64,000 bases of DNA from NCBI GenBank assembly GCA_904419145.1, contig CAJFQQ010000001.1, positions 39,707-103,706 on the forward strand, read 5' to 3'. How positions within the stretch are numbered: the stretch's first letter is position 1; each line of letters begins with the position of its first letter. Origin of the DNA: an uncultured Oscillospiraceae bacterium. Its GTDB lineage: Bacteria > Bacillota > Clostridia > Oscillospirales > Oscillospiraceae. The notes under the pieces were generated by a model. The model made no database searches, was not told where the DNA came from, and saw nothing but the letters and a program-made list of their open reading frames with translations. Made by a program: the position numbers and the translations under genes. Below are positions 56,124-64,000 of this stretch, one piece after another.

Positions 56124-56741
56124 TCAGGCGGGCAAAATTTTCATCAGGAATGAGGCGATATGCGAGCTCTGGACAGCGCTGCTGTCCAGCAGCAGCCCCG
56201 TTTTACTGTCCAGCCACAAAATCAGACACACAAACAGGATCCCCTTCACCGCGCCGATCAGGATACCGCCCAGCGTATTCATCTCGTGGAGCACCGGCAG
56301 GCGCAGGAGAAAATCCCCCAGATTGATGATCAGCCGCAGCAGAAGCACCAGCAGCAAAAACACCGCCAGGAACACGATCACATATGTCAGGTTATACAGC
56401 AGGGTCTCCACCATCAGGTCCACCATCCCCGCCGCGGCGTCGCCGGTCAGGTCGCCCACGTTCTCCAGCCCGGCCAGGGCCTCGCCGAAGGGCAGCTCGG
56501 ACAGCGTGCCGGAGATATAGTCGGTGATCGCCTCGCTGACCTGGCTCTCCAGCACCGGCCGCAGCAAGTCCACCACCCGGTCCGTCAGCCCCCCGGCCGC
56601 GAGATTCGCGCCCACAAGGCCCACCAGGTAGACCACCAGCTCCGCCAGACTGCGGAAGAGGCCTTTCTTGGCGCCGATCCATACAGAGAGGGCAAACATC
56701 AGCACTATGGCTACATCCAGTATAACAGAAGATTGGAGCAT
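56124..56741 (-). CDS. CvpA family membrane protein
   Basis: This 205-residue protein has four membrane segments (about 8-24, 32-50, 112-140 and 160-178). It includes SVWIGAKKGLFRSLAELVVYLVG at the N-terminus and LHEMNTLGGILIGAVKGIL near residue 160, the two conserved CvpA signatures. CvpA proteins are linked to envelope integrity, colicin V export and biofilm in various bacteria. It sits between the DUF5711 and clpE genes in the leftward block. Confidence 0.88.
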   Translation of the reverse strand: MLQSSVILDVAIVLMFALSVWIGAKKGLFRSLAELVVYLVGLVGANLAAGGLTDRVVDLLRPVLESQVSEAITDYISGTLSELPFGEALAGLENVGDLTGDAAAGMVDLMVETLLYNLTYVIVFLAVFLLLVLLLRLIINLGDFLLRLPVLHEMNTLGGILIGAVKGILFVCLILWLDSKTGLLLDSSAVQSSHIASFLMKILPA

Positions 56742-56790
56742 CCGCTACCACCTTTCTTTGGAACAGTCGTCAATCTATGGGTATGTCAAA

Positions 56791-57984
56791 TTATGGCAAA
56801 TATCGCCACGCCTCGTTGCCGCCGATTACCACTGCGGAACCATCCCCATCCATAAGGACATGGCTGGCATAGTCTGTATCCTCCAGGCTGCTGTACTCTG
56901 TCAAATCCCGGTGGTACAACACCAAGGCATTGCTCTGGAGCACCGCCAGATAGTCCCCCGCCGCATCAATATCCAAGATCTCATCACTAATGTCCATCGC
57001 CCCCAGCAGATTTCCTTGGCTGTCCAGCAGGACAATCGTGCCAATGCTGCCAGCCTGATATCTAGTCAAGAATAAGGCGGTAAAATCATCGCCAAAGGCG
57101 TAATCCTGGAGATACTGTCCGCCAAAGGAGTAGCCTCCCACTACACCGCCGGATCCCCCGACAAAGGCTACTTCACTGTCCGATACGGAAACATACACTT
57201 CCCCCGCCTGGCCCAGATCAAAGCCCACATGGTTTGTAAGAGAAGCGACCTGGGCAGGTTCTTCTTCTGTGAGGTCATACCAGGTCAGCTGGGTGCAAAA
57301 TGCACCGTTTTCCTCCCCATAAGTAACGACCACTACGGAGCGGCAATCATCCGTCACACAGGCGTCGACCACAAACTGTGAGGAGAGATCCACCTCATAG
57401 ACCAGCTCCTGTGTGTCATCGTAAACCGTAACAGCACCGCGGTAGCCGCTCTTCTCCGACGTTACCGCCAACCATCCGCTGTCGTTGAGCCGCGCGGAGA
57501 TATAGCCATAGCCCTCCGGGAGGGAGAGCTCCAGCCGGGTCTCCTCCGGGGACACCACAAACAGGTTCTGCCCGCCCACATCGTAGGCCACCGCCAGGCC
57601 GCCGCCGGTATCCAGCGCCGGCTGGGAAAGGCCCAATTCCTCCACTGTCCGGTAGGCTGTGCCACTATCCTCAAGAAATTGAATATAGTTCTGACTGAGC
57701 ACCACCAAGTATTCTCCGATCTGCCCATACCGATTATTCGCATCTGCAGCAAATGTATAGCGGTCCTCCTCCGCTACAGAGCCGTAATTCAGCCAGCGGC
57801 GGACACGATCCAGGGTTTTTCCGTCTCCCATCATGCTCACTGCCACAATGCCCAGCACAATCAGCGCTGTTACCAGCAGCGTGCCCAGCCGACGCAGAAA
57901 CAGGCCGCCCCGGCCCGGTGTCCGCTCCTCCTGCTGTGGAGGCTGCTGCGCATTATCCGGTTGTTCCTGTCTGTAATCAGCCAT
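56791..57984 (-). CDS. DUF5711 family membrane-anchored beta-propeller-like protein
   Basis: This 397-residue protein has a Gln/Pro-rich cytoplasmic start (residues 1-30), one membrane helix (about 33-52) and a large extracellular domain of repeated beta-strand units (for example GYISARLNDSGWLAVTSEK, then SYNGQLLW-like VLYHRDLTEYSS near the end), which looks like a propeller. This is the DUF5711 pattern seen in Clostridia; function unknown. ATG 57984 overlaps the truA stop by 8 bp. Confidence 0.83.
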   Translation of the reverse strand: MADYRQEQPDNAQQPPQQEERTPGRGGLFLRRLGTLLVTALIVLGIVAVSMMGDGKTLDRVRRWLNYGSVAEEDRYTFAADANNRYGQIGEYLVVLSQNYIQFLEDSGTAYRTVEELGLSQPALDTGGGLAVAYDVGGQNLFVVSPEETRLELSLPEGYGYISARLNDSGWLAVTSEKSGYRGAVTVYDDTQELVYEVDLSSQFVVDACVTDDCRSVVVVTYGEENGAFCTQLTWYDLTEEEPAQVASLTNHVGFDLGQAGEVYVSVSDSEVAFVGGSGGVVGGYSFGGQYLQDYAFGDDFTALFLTRYQAGSIGTIVLLDSQGNLLGAMDISDEILDIDAAGDYLAVLQSNALVLYHRDLTEYSSLEDTDYASHVLMDGDGSAVVIGGNEAWRYLP

Positions 57985-58732
57985 TGAGCCGCTCATCCTC
58001 ATACCAGAGTTTTGTAAGATACAGCCCCCCCGGAGGCACGGTCGGCCCTGCCAGGGTCCGGTTCCCCGCATCCAGGATACGGGGGATATCCTCAGCGGTC
58101 AGCTTTCCCTCCGCCGCATACAGCACTGTGCCGGTAATGGCTCGTACCATATTATACAGAAACCCATTGGCGCAGACCTTCAATTCCAGAAGATCTCCGC
58201 TGCGGGTGACATAGCAGTAATAAATGGTCCGGACCGTGGTCCTGGTCTCCGTCCCCACGGAGCGCACCGCCCGGAAGTCGTGGGTCCCCTCAAAGGCCCG
58301 GGCGGCCCGGTCCATCACCGTCTCATCCAGGCGCTTGGGGTAGAAGTAGGCCCGGTTCACATAAAAGGGATTGCGGATGCGGGAGTTGAAGATCCGGTAG
58401 GTATACTCCTTTTTCAGGCAGGAGCCGATGGCGTTGAAGTCCTCCGAGACGTCGAAGGCCTCCCGGACCACAATGTCCTCCGGCAGCCGGGTATTCACCG
58501 CCAGGGGCAGCCGGTCGCAGGGGATGGTGGAATGGGTATGGAAGTTGGCAATATAGTGCTCTGCATGGACGCCGGCGTCGGTGCGGCCGCAGCCCACCAC
58601 CTTAACCGGCTCGCAGCAGATGATGCCAAGCCCCTTTTCCAGCGTCTCCGCCACGGTGGGCAGGTTTTTCTGCACCTGCCAGCCGTGGTAGGCCGTGCCG
58701 TTATACATCAGTTTCAGCGCGATATTCCGCAT
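57977..58732 (-). CDS. truA: tRNA pseudouridine(38-40) synthase
   Basis: This 251-residue enzyme has ALKLMYNGTAYHGWQVQKN at the N-terminus. The catalytic Asp lies in GCGRTDAGVHA (about residue 52), with SCLKKEYTYRIFNSRIRNPFY and FLYNMVRAITGTVL further on. It modifies uridines 38-40 in the tRNA anticodon stem-loop. It lies downstream of ecfT with a phosphoesterase gene in between. In most Firmicutes truA directly follows ecfT and precedes rplM-rpsI, which are missing here. Confidence 0.95.
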   Translation of the reverse strand: MRNIALKLMYNGTAYHGWQVQKNLPTVAETLEKGLGIICCEPVKVVGCGRTDAGVHAEHYIANFHTHSTIPCDRLPLAVNTRLPEDIVVREAFDVSEDFNAIGSCLKKEYTYRIFNSRIRNPFYVNRAYFYPKRLDETVMDRAARAFEGTHDFRAVRSVGTETRTTVRTIYYCYVTRSGDLLELKVCANGFLYNMVRAITGTVLYAAEGKLTAEDIPRILDAGNRTLAGPTVPPGGLYLTKLWYEDERLNG

Positions 58733-58756
58733 GACGGCCTGTCTCCTTTTTCTCGT

Positions 58757-59590
58757 TTATGGGGTCTGTTCCGGCACAAGATCGATCACCACCAACTCCG
58801 GGCGGTTGAAGATCCGGGGGATCCGGGTACTCTCCCGGGCCAGCCCCCGGCTGACGATCAGGGTCGCGTCCTCAAAATCGTACTGCCCGCCGGCATACCT
58901 GGGAAAGAGTCCCTGCTGGGGGGCAAAGAGCCCGTTCAGAACACCGGGGATCCGCCACTGCCCGCCGTGGGCGTGGCCGGACACGATGAGATCAAAGGGG
59001 TATTGGAGATACGTCTCGATCCGCTCGGGCCGGTGGGCGATCAGCACAGAGAATGTCTCCGGCTCCACCTGGCTGCCCACCTGCGCCAGCTGTTCCTCCG
59101 CCCCGGCATCCGGGTCGTCAATGCCGCAGATCTGGATCAGCTGGCCGCCGGCGGTGGAGAAGTTCACCGTCTCCCCGTGGAGCACCGTGACGCCGCAGTC
59201 CTCCATCTGCGCGCAGATGCGCTCCGCCTCACCGCTGCGCCACTCATGGTTTCCGGTGACATAGAAGCAGGGATAGGCCGCGGACAGTCCCTCGATGGTG
59301 GTCCAGGCGTTTTCCTCCGGCAGCTCGTCGTCTACAATATCCCCCACCAGCAGCACCGCATCGGGCTGCGGCGTGAGCTCCGCCACCATGTCCAGCAGTT
59401 CCCGCTGATGCTCCCCGTAGCGGCAGCTATGGAGGTCCGTCAGCACCACCAGACGCACCGGGTCAGAGACCTCCTCCGTCTCTATGACATACGACCGAAG
59501 GAGCAGGCGGCTGTCGCAGGCCACGATCAGCAAAGCCACGACAAGGACCGCGGCAAGTATCCATATCATCATCTTTTTGCGTTTGGTCAT
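58757..59590 (-). CDS. Membrane-anchored calcineurin-like phosphoesterase
   Basis: This 277-residue metallophosphoesterase has an N-terminal membrane helix (about residues 7-25) and an extracytoplasmic catalytic domain: LTDLHSCRYG (Asp, His), LVGDIVDDE, TGNHEW and SGHAHGGQWRIPG, the full set of metal ligands. It resembles YkuE/YaeI-type enzymes, some of which hydrolyse UDP-diacylglucosamine or related lipid phosphodiesters; the substrate is unknown here. It is inserted between ecfT and truA in the operon. Confidence 0.88.
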   Translation of the reverse strand: MTKRKKMMIWILAAVLVVALLIVACDSRLLLRSYVIETEEVSDPVRLVVLTDLHSCRYGEHQRELLDMVAELTPQPDAVLLVGDIVDDELPEENAWTTIEGLSAAYPCFYVTGNHEWRSGEAERICAQMEDCGVTVLHGETVNFSTAGGQLIQICGIDDPDAGAEEQLAQVGSQVEPETFSVLIAHRPERIETYLQYPFDLIVSGHAHGGQWRIPGVLNGLFAPQQGLFPRYAGGQYDFEDATLIVSRGLARESTRIPRIFNRPELVVIDLVPEQTP

Positions 59591-59615
59591 CCGAGAAATT
59601 CAAATTACAAATGCC

Positions 59616-60419
59616 TTATAAGCCAAAACTGCGCAGGGCGATCACCGCGCCCAGCACCGCAGCCCCCAGGAGCATCGTGACCACATCCCGGCGCTGGTAG
59701 CGGAGGGGATGGAGCTTGGTCCGTCCCTGCCCGCCGTGGTAGCAGCGGCACTCCATAGCCACCGCCAGCTCGTCTGCCCGGCGGAACGCCGAGATAAACA
59801 GCGGCACCAACAGCGGGATCATGGCCTTGGCCCGCTGGAGGATATTTCCGGTTTCAAAGTCCGCGCCCCGGGCCTTCTGGGCGGACATGATCTTGTCCGT
59901 CTCCTCGATCAGGGTGGGGATAAAGCGCAGGGCAATGGACATCATCATGGACAGCTCGTGGACCGGCACATGGATCTTCTTCAGCGGGCCCAGCAGGCTC
60001 TCCAGCCCGTCCGTCAGGCGGATGGGGCTGGTGGTATAGGTCAGAAGGAACGTCCCCATGATGAGCATGGTAATGCGCAGCATCATGAAGAAGGCGGTCT
60101 CAATGCCCTCGATGGTGATTTTGAAAATCCACCAGCGCCAGATCTCCGTGCCCGGGGTATAAAACAGGTTCAAAATCGCGGTAAAGGCGATGATGAACAG
60201 CACCGGCTTCAGCCCCCGCACCAGGGACCTGGGCGGCACTCTGGAAATGGTCACACAGGCGATCAGCACCGCCGCCATCAGCGCGTAGGACACGAACCAC
60301 TTTGCCAGGAACAGGGCGGCGATGTATACCACGACCAGGATCAGCTTCGTTCTGGGGTCTAGCTTGTGGGCAACGGAATTTCCGGGGAAATACTGGCCCA
60401 GGGTGATATCCTTCAGCAT
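59616..60419 (-). CDS. ecfT: ECF transporter transmembrane component EcfT
   Basis: This 267-residue protein has about five to six helices. The coupling motifs are visible: KARGADF (Ala-Arg-Gly, about residue 182) and AMECRCY (about 221) contact the two ATPases. It joins EcfA1, EcfA2 and exchangeable S-components encoded elsewhere to import vitamins. It overlaps ecfA2 by 7 bp. No S-component gene is in the window. Confidence 0.94.
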   Translation of the reverse strand: MLKDITLGQYFPGNSVAHKLDPRTKLILVVVYIAALFLAKWFVSYALMAAVLIACVTISRVPPRSLVRGLKPVLFIIAFTAILNLFYTPGTEIWRWWIFKITIEGIETAFFMMLRITMLIMGTFLLTYTTSPIRLTDGLESLLGPLKKIHVPVHELSMMMSIALRFIPTLIEETDKIMSAQKARGADFETGNILQRAKAMIPLLVPLFISAFRRADELAVAMECRCYHGGQGRTKLHPLRYQRRDVVTMLLGAAVLGAVIALRSFGL

Positions 60420-61279
60420 GGCGCTCCCCCCTTTCGCAGGGCGGTGAGGGAGCAGTAGAGATCCTCCACCGTATAGACGGAGGCGTCTACCGCCACGCCC
60501 CGGCGGCGCAGCTCCATGGCCACCTTGGTGACCTGGGGCACGGTGAGGCCCACAGCCTCCAGCTCCTCGCTGCGGCTGAATACCTCCTGGGGCGTGCCGG
60601 ACATGACAACCCCGGCATCGGACAGCACCGCGATGCGGTCCACGTTCTCGGCGATCTCGTCCATGCTGTGGCTCACCAGCACCACCGTGCCGCCGGTGGA
60701 GCGGTGGTAATCCCGGATATTCTGGAGCAGGCTGCTGCGCCCGGCGGGGTCCAGACCGGCGGAGGGCTCATCCAGAATCAGCACCTCCGGCTCCATGGCA
60801 ATGACCCCGGCGATGGCCACCCGCCGCTTCTGTCCGCCGGAGAGATCGAAGGGGGACTGGTCCAGCAGCTCCGGAGCCAGGCCCGCGAAAGCCGCAGCCC
60901 GCTCCACCCGACGGGCGATCTCCGCCTCATCCAGGCCCATGTTCTTCGGGCCGAAGGAGATATCCTTGCGCACCGTCTCCTCAAAGAGCTGGTACTCCGG
61001 GTACTGGAACACCAGTCCCACCCGGAAGCGGACCTCCCGGATCTTCTTGGTATCCTCCCAGATGTCCTTTCCATGGAACAGGACCCGCCCTGCCGTCGGC
61101 TTCAGCAGGCCGTTAAGGTGCTGGATCAGCGTGGACTTTCCGGAGCCGGTGTGGCCGATGACCCCCAGGAATTCCCCCGGGTAAATATCCAGACTGATGC
61201 CGTCCACGGCGCTGCGGCAGAAGGGCGTGCCCTCCCCGTAGGTATGGACTAAGTTTTCCACACGAATAATCGGTTCCAA
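60413..61279 (-). CDS. ecfA2: ECF transporter ATP-binding subunit EcfA2
   Basis: This 288-residue ATPase has Walker A GHTGSGKSTLIQHLNGLLKPT (about residues 42-62 region), Q-loop QYPEYQLFEETV, signature LSGGQKRRVAIAGVI and Walker B VLILDEPSAGLDPAG. The HTGSGKST.LIQHLNGL pattern and the Arg-Arg in the signature distinguish EcfA2 from EcfA1. It partners EcfA1 and EcfT; second in the ecf trio. Confidence 0.94.
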   Translation of the reverse strand: MEPIIRVENLVHTYGEGTPFCRSAVDGISLDIYPGEFLGVIGHTGSGKSTLIQHLNGLLKPTAGRVLFHGKDIWEDTKKIREVRFRVGLVFQYPEYQLFEETVRKDISFGPKNMGLDEAEIARRVERAAAFAGLAPELLDQSPFDLSGGQKRRVAIAGVIAMEPEVLILDEPSAGLDPAGRSSLLQNIRDYHRSTGGTVVLVSHSMDEIAENVDRIAVLSDAGVVMSGTPQEVFSRSEELEAVGLTVPQVTKVAMELRRRGVAVDASVYTVEDLYCSLTALRKGGAPC

Positions 61280-61320
61280 ATCCTAACATCCTCGTGTTTC
61301 TATAAAATCGGGGCCCTCTC

Positions 61321-62172
61321 TCAGCCCTGGCCCAAAGCGCTGCAGATGGCGTCGGCACATTCGGCGACGCTGATGGCGTCCAAGGGCACATTCCAGCCGT
61401 CCCTTTGCAGCAAATCCAGCAGCTCCACCGTGTGGGGGGGCTCCAGGCCAAAGGCGCGCAGCTTCTCCACCTGGGAGAGGATGGCCCTGGGGGCGCCGTC
61501 CAGCGCGACGACGCCGTCGTTCAATATCAGGACCCGGTCGGCATAGGCCGCCTCGTCCATGTGGTGGGTAATGAGGATAATGGTAATGCCCTTCTCCTTG
61601 TTCAGGCGGCTGACGGTGTCCAGCACCTCCCGCCGGCCCGAGGGGTCCAGCATGGCGGTGGCCTCGTCCAGCACGATGCACCGGGGCTCCATAGCCAGGA
61701 TCCCGGCAATGGCGATGCGCTGCTTCTGTCCGCCGGAGAGCATGTGAGGCGCGTGGAGGGCAAAGGACTCCATCCCCACGGTGCGCAGGGCGCTGTCCAC
61801 CCGCTCCTGGATCTCCTGGGAGGGGATGCCCATGTTTTCCGGGCCAAAGGCCACATCCTCCTCCACCACGTTGGCAACAATCTGGTTGTCCGGGTTCTGG
61901 AACACCATGCCCACCCGGCGGCGGATCTCCAGGAGCAGCGCCTCGTCGGCGGTGTCCATCCCCTCCACCAGCACCTGGCCGCCCATGGGCAGCAGCACTG
62001 CGTTAAAGTGTTTGGCCAGGGTGGACTTCCCGGAGCCGTTGTGGCCCAGCACCACCACGAAGCTGCCCGCATCAATGGTCAGATCCACGCCATTCAGCGC
62101 GTAGCGGAGGGGCTCCCCCTCCTCCCGCGGATAGGCGTAGGTCAACTGTTTCGTCTCAATCATATGGGTCAT
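61321..62172 (-). CDS. ecfA1: ECF transporter ATP-binding subunit EcfA1
   Basis: This 283-residue ATPase has Walker A GHNGSGKST (about residues 41-49), Q-loop FQNPDNQIVANVVEEDVAFG typical of EcfA1, signature [15 protein letters not shown] and Walker B CIVLDEATAMLDPSG. The start MTHMIETKQL follows TGAGGTC, 10 bp after the VanZ-like stop; a frame 8 codons longer would overlap that gene. First of the ecf trio. Confidence 0.93.
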   Translation of the reverse strand: MTHMIETKQLTYAYPREEGEPLRYALNGVDLTIDAGSFVVVLGHNGSGKSTLAKHFNAVLLPMGGQVLVEGMDTADEALLLEIRRRVGMVFQNPDNQIVANVVEEDVAFGPENMGIPSQEIQERVDSALRTVGMESFALHAPHMLSGGQKQRIAIAGILAMEPRCIVLDEATAMLDPSGRREVLDTVSRLNKEKGITIILITHHMDEAAYADRVLILNDGVVALDGAPRAILSQVEKLRAFGLEPPHTVELLDLLQRDGWNVPLDAISVAECADAICSALGQG

Positions 62173-62182
62173 TCTCAGGACC

Positions 62183-62827
62183 TCATTTCGGTTCAACTAC
62201 TGCCCTGCGGCAGTGGAATTTCTTCGCAACCCCCGGACAGGCCCGGCGCAGCAGGCGCCACAGGCCGTAGCCCAGCATAGCGCCGATGGTATTCAAAAGC
62301 AGATCGTCGATATCAAAGGCCCGGCCCACCAGGAGCTGCCAGCACTCCACAAAGAGGCTGACAACAAAGCCCAGGACCAGCGCCCGCCTCCAGGTGCTCC
62401 CCCGCCATAACAGGGCGGCAAAGAAACCGAAGGGGATCAGCACCAGCAGGTTCCCCAGGAAAACAAGCGGATCCTCCCAGGTTTGAAAGGGCACCAGATT
62501 GACAGAGCCGAGGCGGAAAAAGGGGACTTGAACGGTCGGATAAAAGAGGATCCACTCAAAATCATACCAATCCGGCATCAGCAGCAGCGCTGCCAGCCCA
62601 CCGCCATACAGCCAGAACAGCGCCAGCGCAATTTCCCGCATTCTGCCGCTGACCAGCCCTCTCTTCCGCAGGCGGGTTTTCCGCCAGGGGCGCAGGAGCA
62701 AAAACAGGGTCAGCGCAAGAGCCATTCCCGGCAGCATCTGCACCAGGACATTTGCCCCGCGCCGCAAAAACTGCTGCCAGAGCGGCAGGTCACTCCATCC
62801 TACCCATTGGCTCAGCGGCATTATCAT
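62183..62827 (-). CDS. VanZ-like family membrane protein
   Basis: This 214-residue protein has about five membrane segments. Signatures are NLVPFQTW and FLGNLLVLIPFGFF, then SLFVECWQLLVGRAFDIDDLLLNTIGAMLGYGL, the core of the VanZ-like domain. VanZ gives low-level teicoplanin resistance in vancomycin operons, but most family members are of unknown role. It sits 10 bp after the methyltransferase gene, with AAAGGAGG 4 bp before ATG 62827 and 10 bp before ATG 62821, so the exact start is open. Confidence 0.88.
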   Translation of the reverse strand: MIMPLSQWVGWSDLPLWQQFLRRGANVLVQMLPGMALALTLFLLLRPWRKTRLRKRGLVSGRMREIALALFWLYGGGLAALLLMPDWYDFEWILFYPTVQVPFFRLGSVNLVPFQTWEDPLVFLGNLLVLIPFGFFAALLWRGSTWRRALVLGFVVSLFVECWQLLVGRAFDIDDLLLNTIGAMLGYGLWRLLRRACPGVAKKFHCRRAVVEPK

Positions 62828-62837
62828 GGTTCCTCCT

Positions 62838-63701
62838 TTACTCCCCCATCCAGCGCCCGGTAGCGCCGCAGGGCAGCGCCAGCCCCGTCTCCGTCACCGG
62901 CAGGCCGATCTCATCCCACTGGCAGCGCCCGCCGTACTTCTTCCCCACCAGCAGCTCCAGGAGGTACCCCAGCACCCCGGGAGCAAGGCCCGTGGTATAG
63001 GAATTGATGATGACAAAGAGGGGCCTGTCCGACAGCACCCGGCTGCACAGCTCCACAAAGGGATAGAGACTCTCCTCCAGCTTCCAGACTTCGCCGGTGG
63101 GCCCCCGTCCATAGCTGGGCGGGTCCATGATGATCGCGTCATAGGTACGACCCCGCCGGATCTCCCGCTCCACAAATTTGGCGCAGTCGTCTACGATCCA
63201 GCGGATCGGGGCATTTTCCAGTCCGGAGGCTTTCGCATTTTCCCGTGCCCAGGCCACCATCCCCTTGGCGGCGTCCACATGGCACACGCTGGCCCCAGCC
63301 GCCGCGCAGGCCACGCTGGCCGCGCCGGTATAGGCAAAGAGATTCAGGACATTGATATGCCGCCCGGCGTTTCGGATCTTCTCCGCAGCAAAGTCCCAGT
63401 TCACCGCCTGCTCCGGGAAGAGCCCCGTATGCTTGAAGTTCATGGGCTTCACCTGGAACGTGAGATCCCGGTAGCGCACCATCCACTTCTCCGGCAGACG
63501 CCCCTTCTCCCAGTGGCCGCCGCCGCTGCTGGAGCGAAAATACCGCCCGTCCGGATGCTGCCAGCCAGGGTGGCGGCGGGGCGTAGACCAGATTGCCTGG
63601 GGGTCCGGACGCACCAGGAGCTTACGATCCCAACGCTCCAGCTTTTCACTGCCGCCGCAGTCCAGCAGCTCGTAGTCCTGCCAGCCGTCCGCAATCCACA
63701 T
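62838..63701 (-). CDS. Class I SAM-dependent methyltransferase (RlmI/RlmL-like)
   Basis: This 287-residue protein has an N-terminal region with NFKHTGLFPEQAVNWDF (about 87-103) before the Rossmann core. Motif I is VLNLFAYTGAASVACAAAGA (about 117-136), motif II follows CHVDAAKGMVAWARENA, and the catalytic motif DAIIMDPPSYGRGPTGE (about 185) is the NPPxY-like DPPSY of rRNA/DNA methyltransferases such as RlmI. 23S rRNA cytosine methylation is the likely role, though the PUA domain of RlmI is absent. First gene of the leftward block; the start follows AGGAGGG. Confidence 0.88.
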   Translation of the reverse strand: MWIADGWQDYELLDCGGSEKLERWDRKLLVRPDPQAIWSTPRRHPGWQHPDGRYFRSSSGGGHWEKGRLPEKWMVRYRDLTFQVKPMNFKHTGLFPEQAVNWDFAAEKIRNAGRHINVLNLFAYTGAASVACAAAGASVCHVDAAKGMVAWARENAKASGLENAPIRWIVDDCAKFVEREIRRGRTYDAIIMDPPSYGRGPTGEVWKLEESLYPFVELCSRVLSDRPLFVIINSYTTGLAPGVLGYLLELLVGKKYGGRCQWDEIGLPVTETGLALPCGATGRWMGE

Positions 63702-63738
63702 GGCCTTCCCTCCTAGTATCTGCATAGAAATTCAAGAT

Positions 63739-63768
63739 ATTATATAACAAAAAGATTGGATGCGTCAA
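63739..63768 (-). promoter_or_regulatory. Promoter of methyltransferase-VanZ-ecf block
   Basis: Minus-strand TTGACG (63768-63763) and perfect TATAAT (63744-63739) are spaced 18 bp. It may drive several of the following genes. Confidence 0.72.
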
Positions 63769-63793
63769 CGGAAAAGGTGTGAATAAATGGTAA

Positions 63794-64000
63794 ATGATTT
63801 TCCAATCACTGCACTATTTTTTGGGAAATCTTCGATCGGATGCTTTTGCAGGCACACCTGCCGACTTCTTCACAGCAATTCCCCGTGCATGTATGATTAT
63901 TCTGCAAAGAGAAGCGGACCGCGGCTGCTTTGCGAACTATGAACAGCTGAAAAAGGATGCGCTGGATGAGGCGGAAGCGCTGAAAAAGAGCGAATTTGAA
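63794..64000 (+). CDS. Possible rightward gene cut by the window edge
   Basis: From ATG 63794 a frame stays open for 69 codons to the edge: it begins MIFQSLHYFLGNLRSDAFAG and ends in a charged helix (YEQLKKDALDEAEALKKSEF). An in-frame stop sits directly before the ATG. The ribosome site is weak (AAAAGGTG, about 14 nt away), and base composition is less GC-rich than neighbours. I do not recognise a family. The helical acidic end looks protein-like, so I keep it tentatively. Confidence 0.4.
   Translation, partial: MIFQSLHYFLGNLRSDAFAGTPADFFTAIPRACMIILQREADRGCFANYEQLKKDALDEAEALKKSEFE

Noticed and set aside
53731..56520. A 929-codon plus-strand open frame
   Set aside because: Shadow of clpE and cvpA; no motif, and the real genes have ribosome sites and domains.
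62183..62827. Glycopeptide resistance gene vanZ
   Set aside because: Only the broad VanZ-like domain is present, in a housekeeping block without other van genes.
1..64000. tRNA, rRNA, CRISPR arrays, insertion sequences, attachment sites
   Set aside because: I read intergenic regions on both strands and found no cloverleaf, repeat-spacer pattern, transposase or terminal repeats. Short or divergent RNAs could still be missed without a covariance search.

Overview
The window is GC-rich (roughly 60% by eye), densely coded and apparently chromosomal. It looks like an anaerobic, high-GC clostridium of the Oscillospiraceae (Flavonifractor / Lawsonibacter / Intestinimonas type). Pointers are Gram-positive ribosome sites (AGGAGG) and -35/-10 promoters, a multidomain [FeFe] hydrogenase, GTP-type PEP carboxykinase, a clostridial zinc-finger Clp ATPase, DUF5711 and DUF3793 proteins, and the ecfA1-ecfA2-ecfT/truA block of Firmicutes. 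The genus is an inference from gene content. I see no tRNA, rRNA, CRISPR array, insertion sequence or prophage.

Layout. 1-6.2 kb: ThrH and a DUF1015 protein (probably serine metabolism), a DUF378 membrane protein, AzlCD branched-chain amino-acid exporter, a VanX-like lipoprotein peptidase, phosphoglucomutase and a decayed lipoprotein gene. 6.2-11 kb: a polar amino-acid ABC importer with a possible arginine box, and an LTA-synthase-like enzyme that probably starts at TTG. 11-13.3 kb: a cytidine-deaminase-like protein and a SLOG-dinB operon with a probable LexA box. 13.3-15.7 kb: xdhC-iclR-GNAT. 15.7-20.9 kb: a two-component system with a MacB/FtsX-type ABC transporter. 21-24.5 kb: a G5-3D cell-wall protein with WalR-like boxes, pyruvate kinase and an XRE regulator. 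24.6-29.5 kb: pckG, a GntR-ABC-2 exporter operon and a ZIP metal transporter.

29.5-35 kb is a molybdenum-enzyme locus: a ModE-like regulator, the three subunits of a xanthine-dehydrogenase-family hydroxylase, and a divergent MocA-type cytidylyltransferase. A ModE-like operator lies between the hydroxylase genes and mocA. A frameshifted acetyltransferase follows. 35-45.8 kb: RodA, an iron-box-controlled DUF3793/flavodoxin pair, comEC-holA-toprim, a SleB-like hydrolase, a TIGR04255 protein, an XRE/membrane pair and glycerol kinase. 45.9-51.3 kb: [FeFe] hydrogenase with an unusual NuoF-cap/GltD-like flavoprotein partner, and an N-acyl-D-amino-acid deacylase. 51.4-53.5 kb: a PRK06851-type ATPase divergent from a DUF2089/membrane pair. 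53.5-63.7 kb: one long leftward gene block (methyltransferase, VanZ, EcfA1A2T, phosphoesterase, TruA, DUF5711, CvpA, ClpE, Cys-rich peptide). The right edge cuts a possible rightward gene.

I do not see a clear-cut new defence or mobile system. The most interesting signals are regulatory and architectural: the ModE circuit, the SOS-type promoter of SLOG-dinB, the double iron box before DUF3793-flavodoxin, WalR-like boxes before the 3D-domain protein, and the hydrogenase partner fusion. All operator calls come from reading the sequence by eye.
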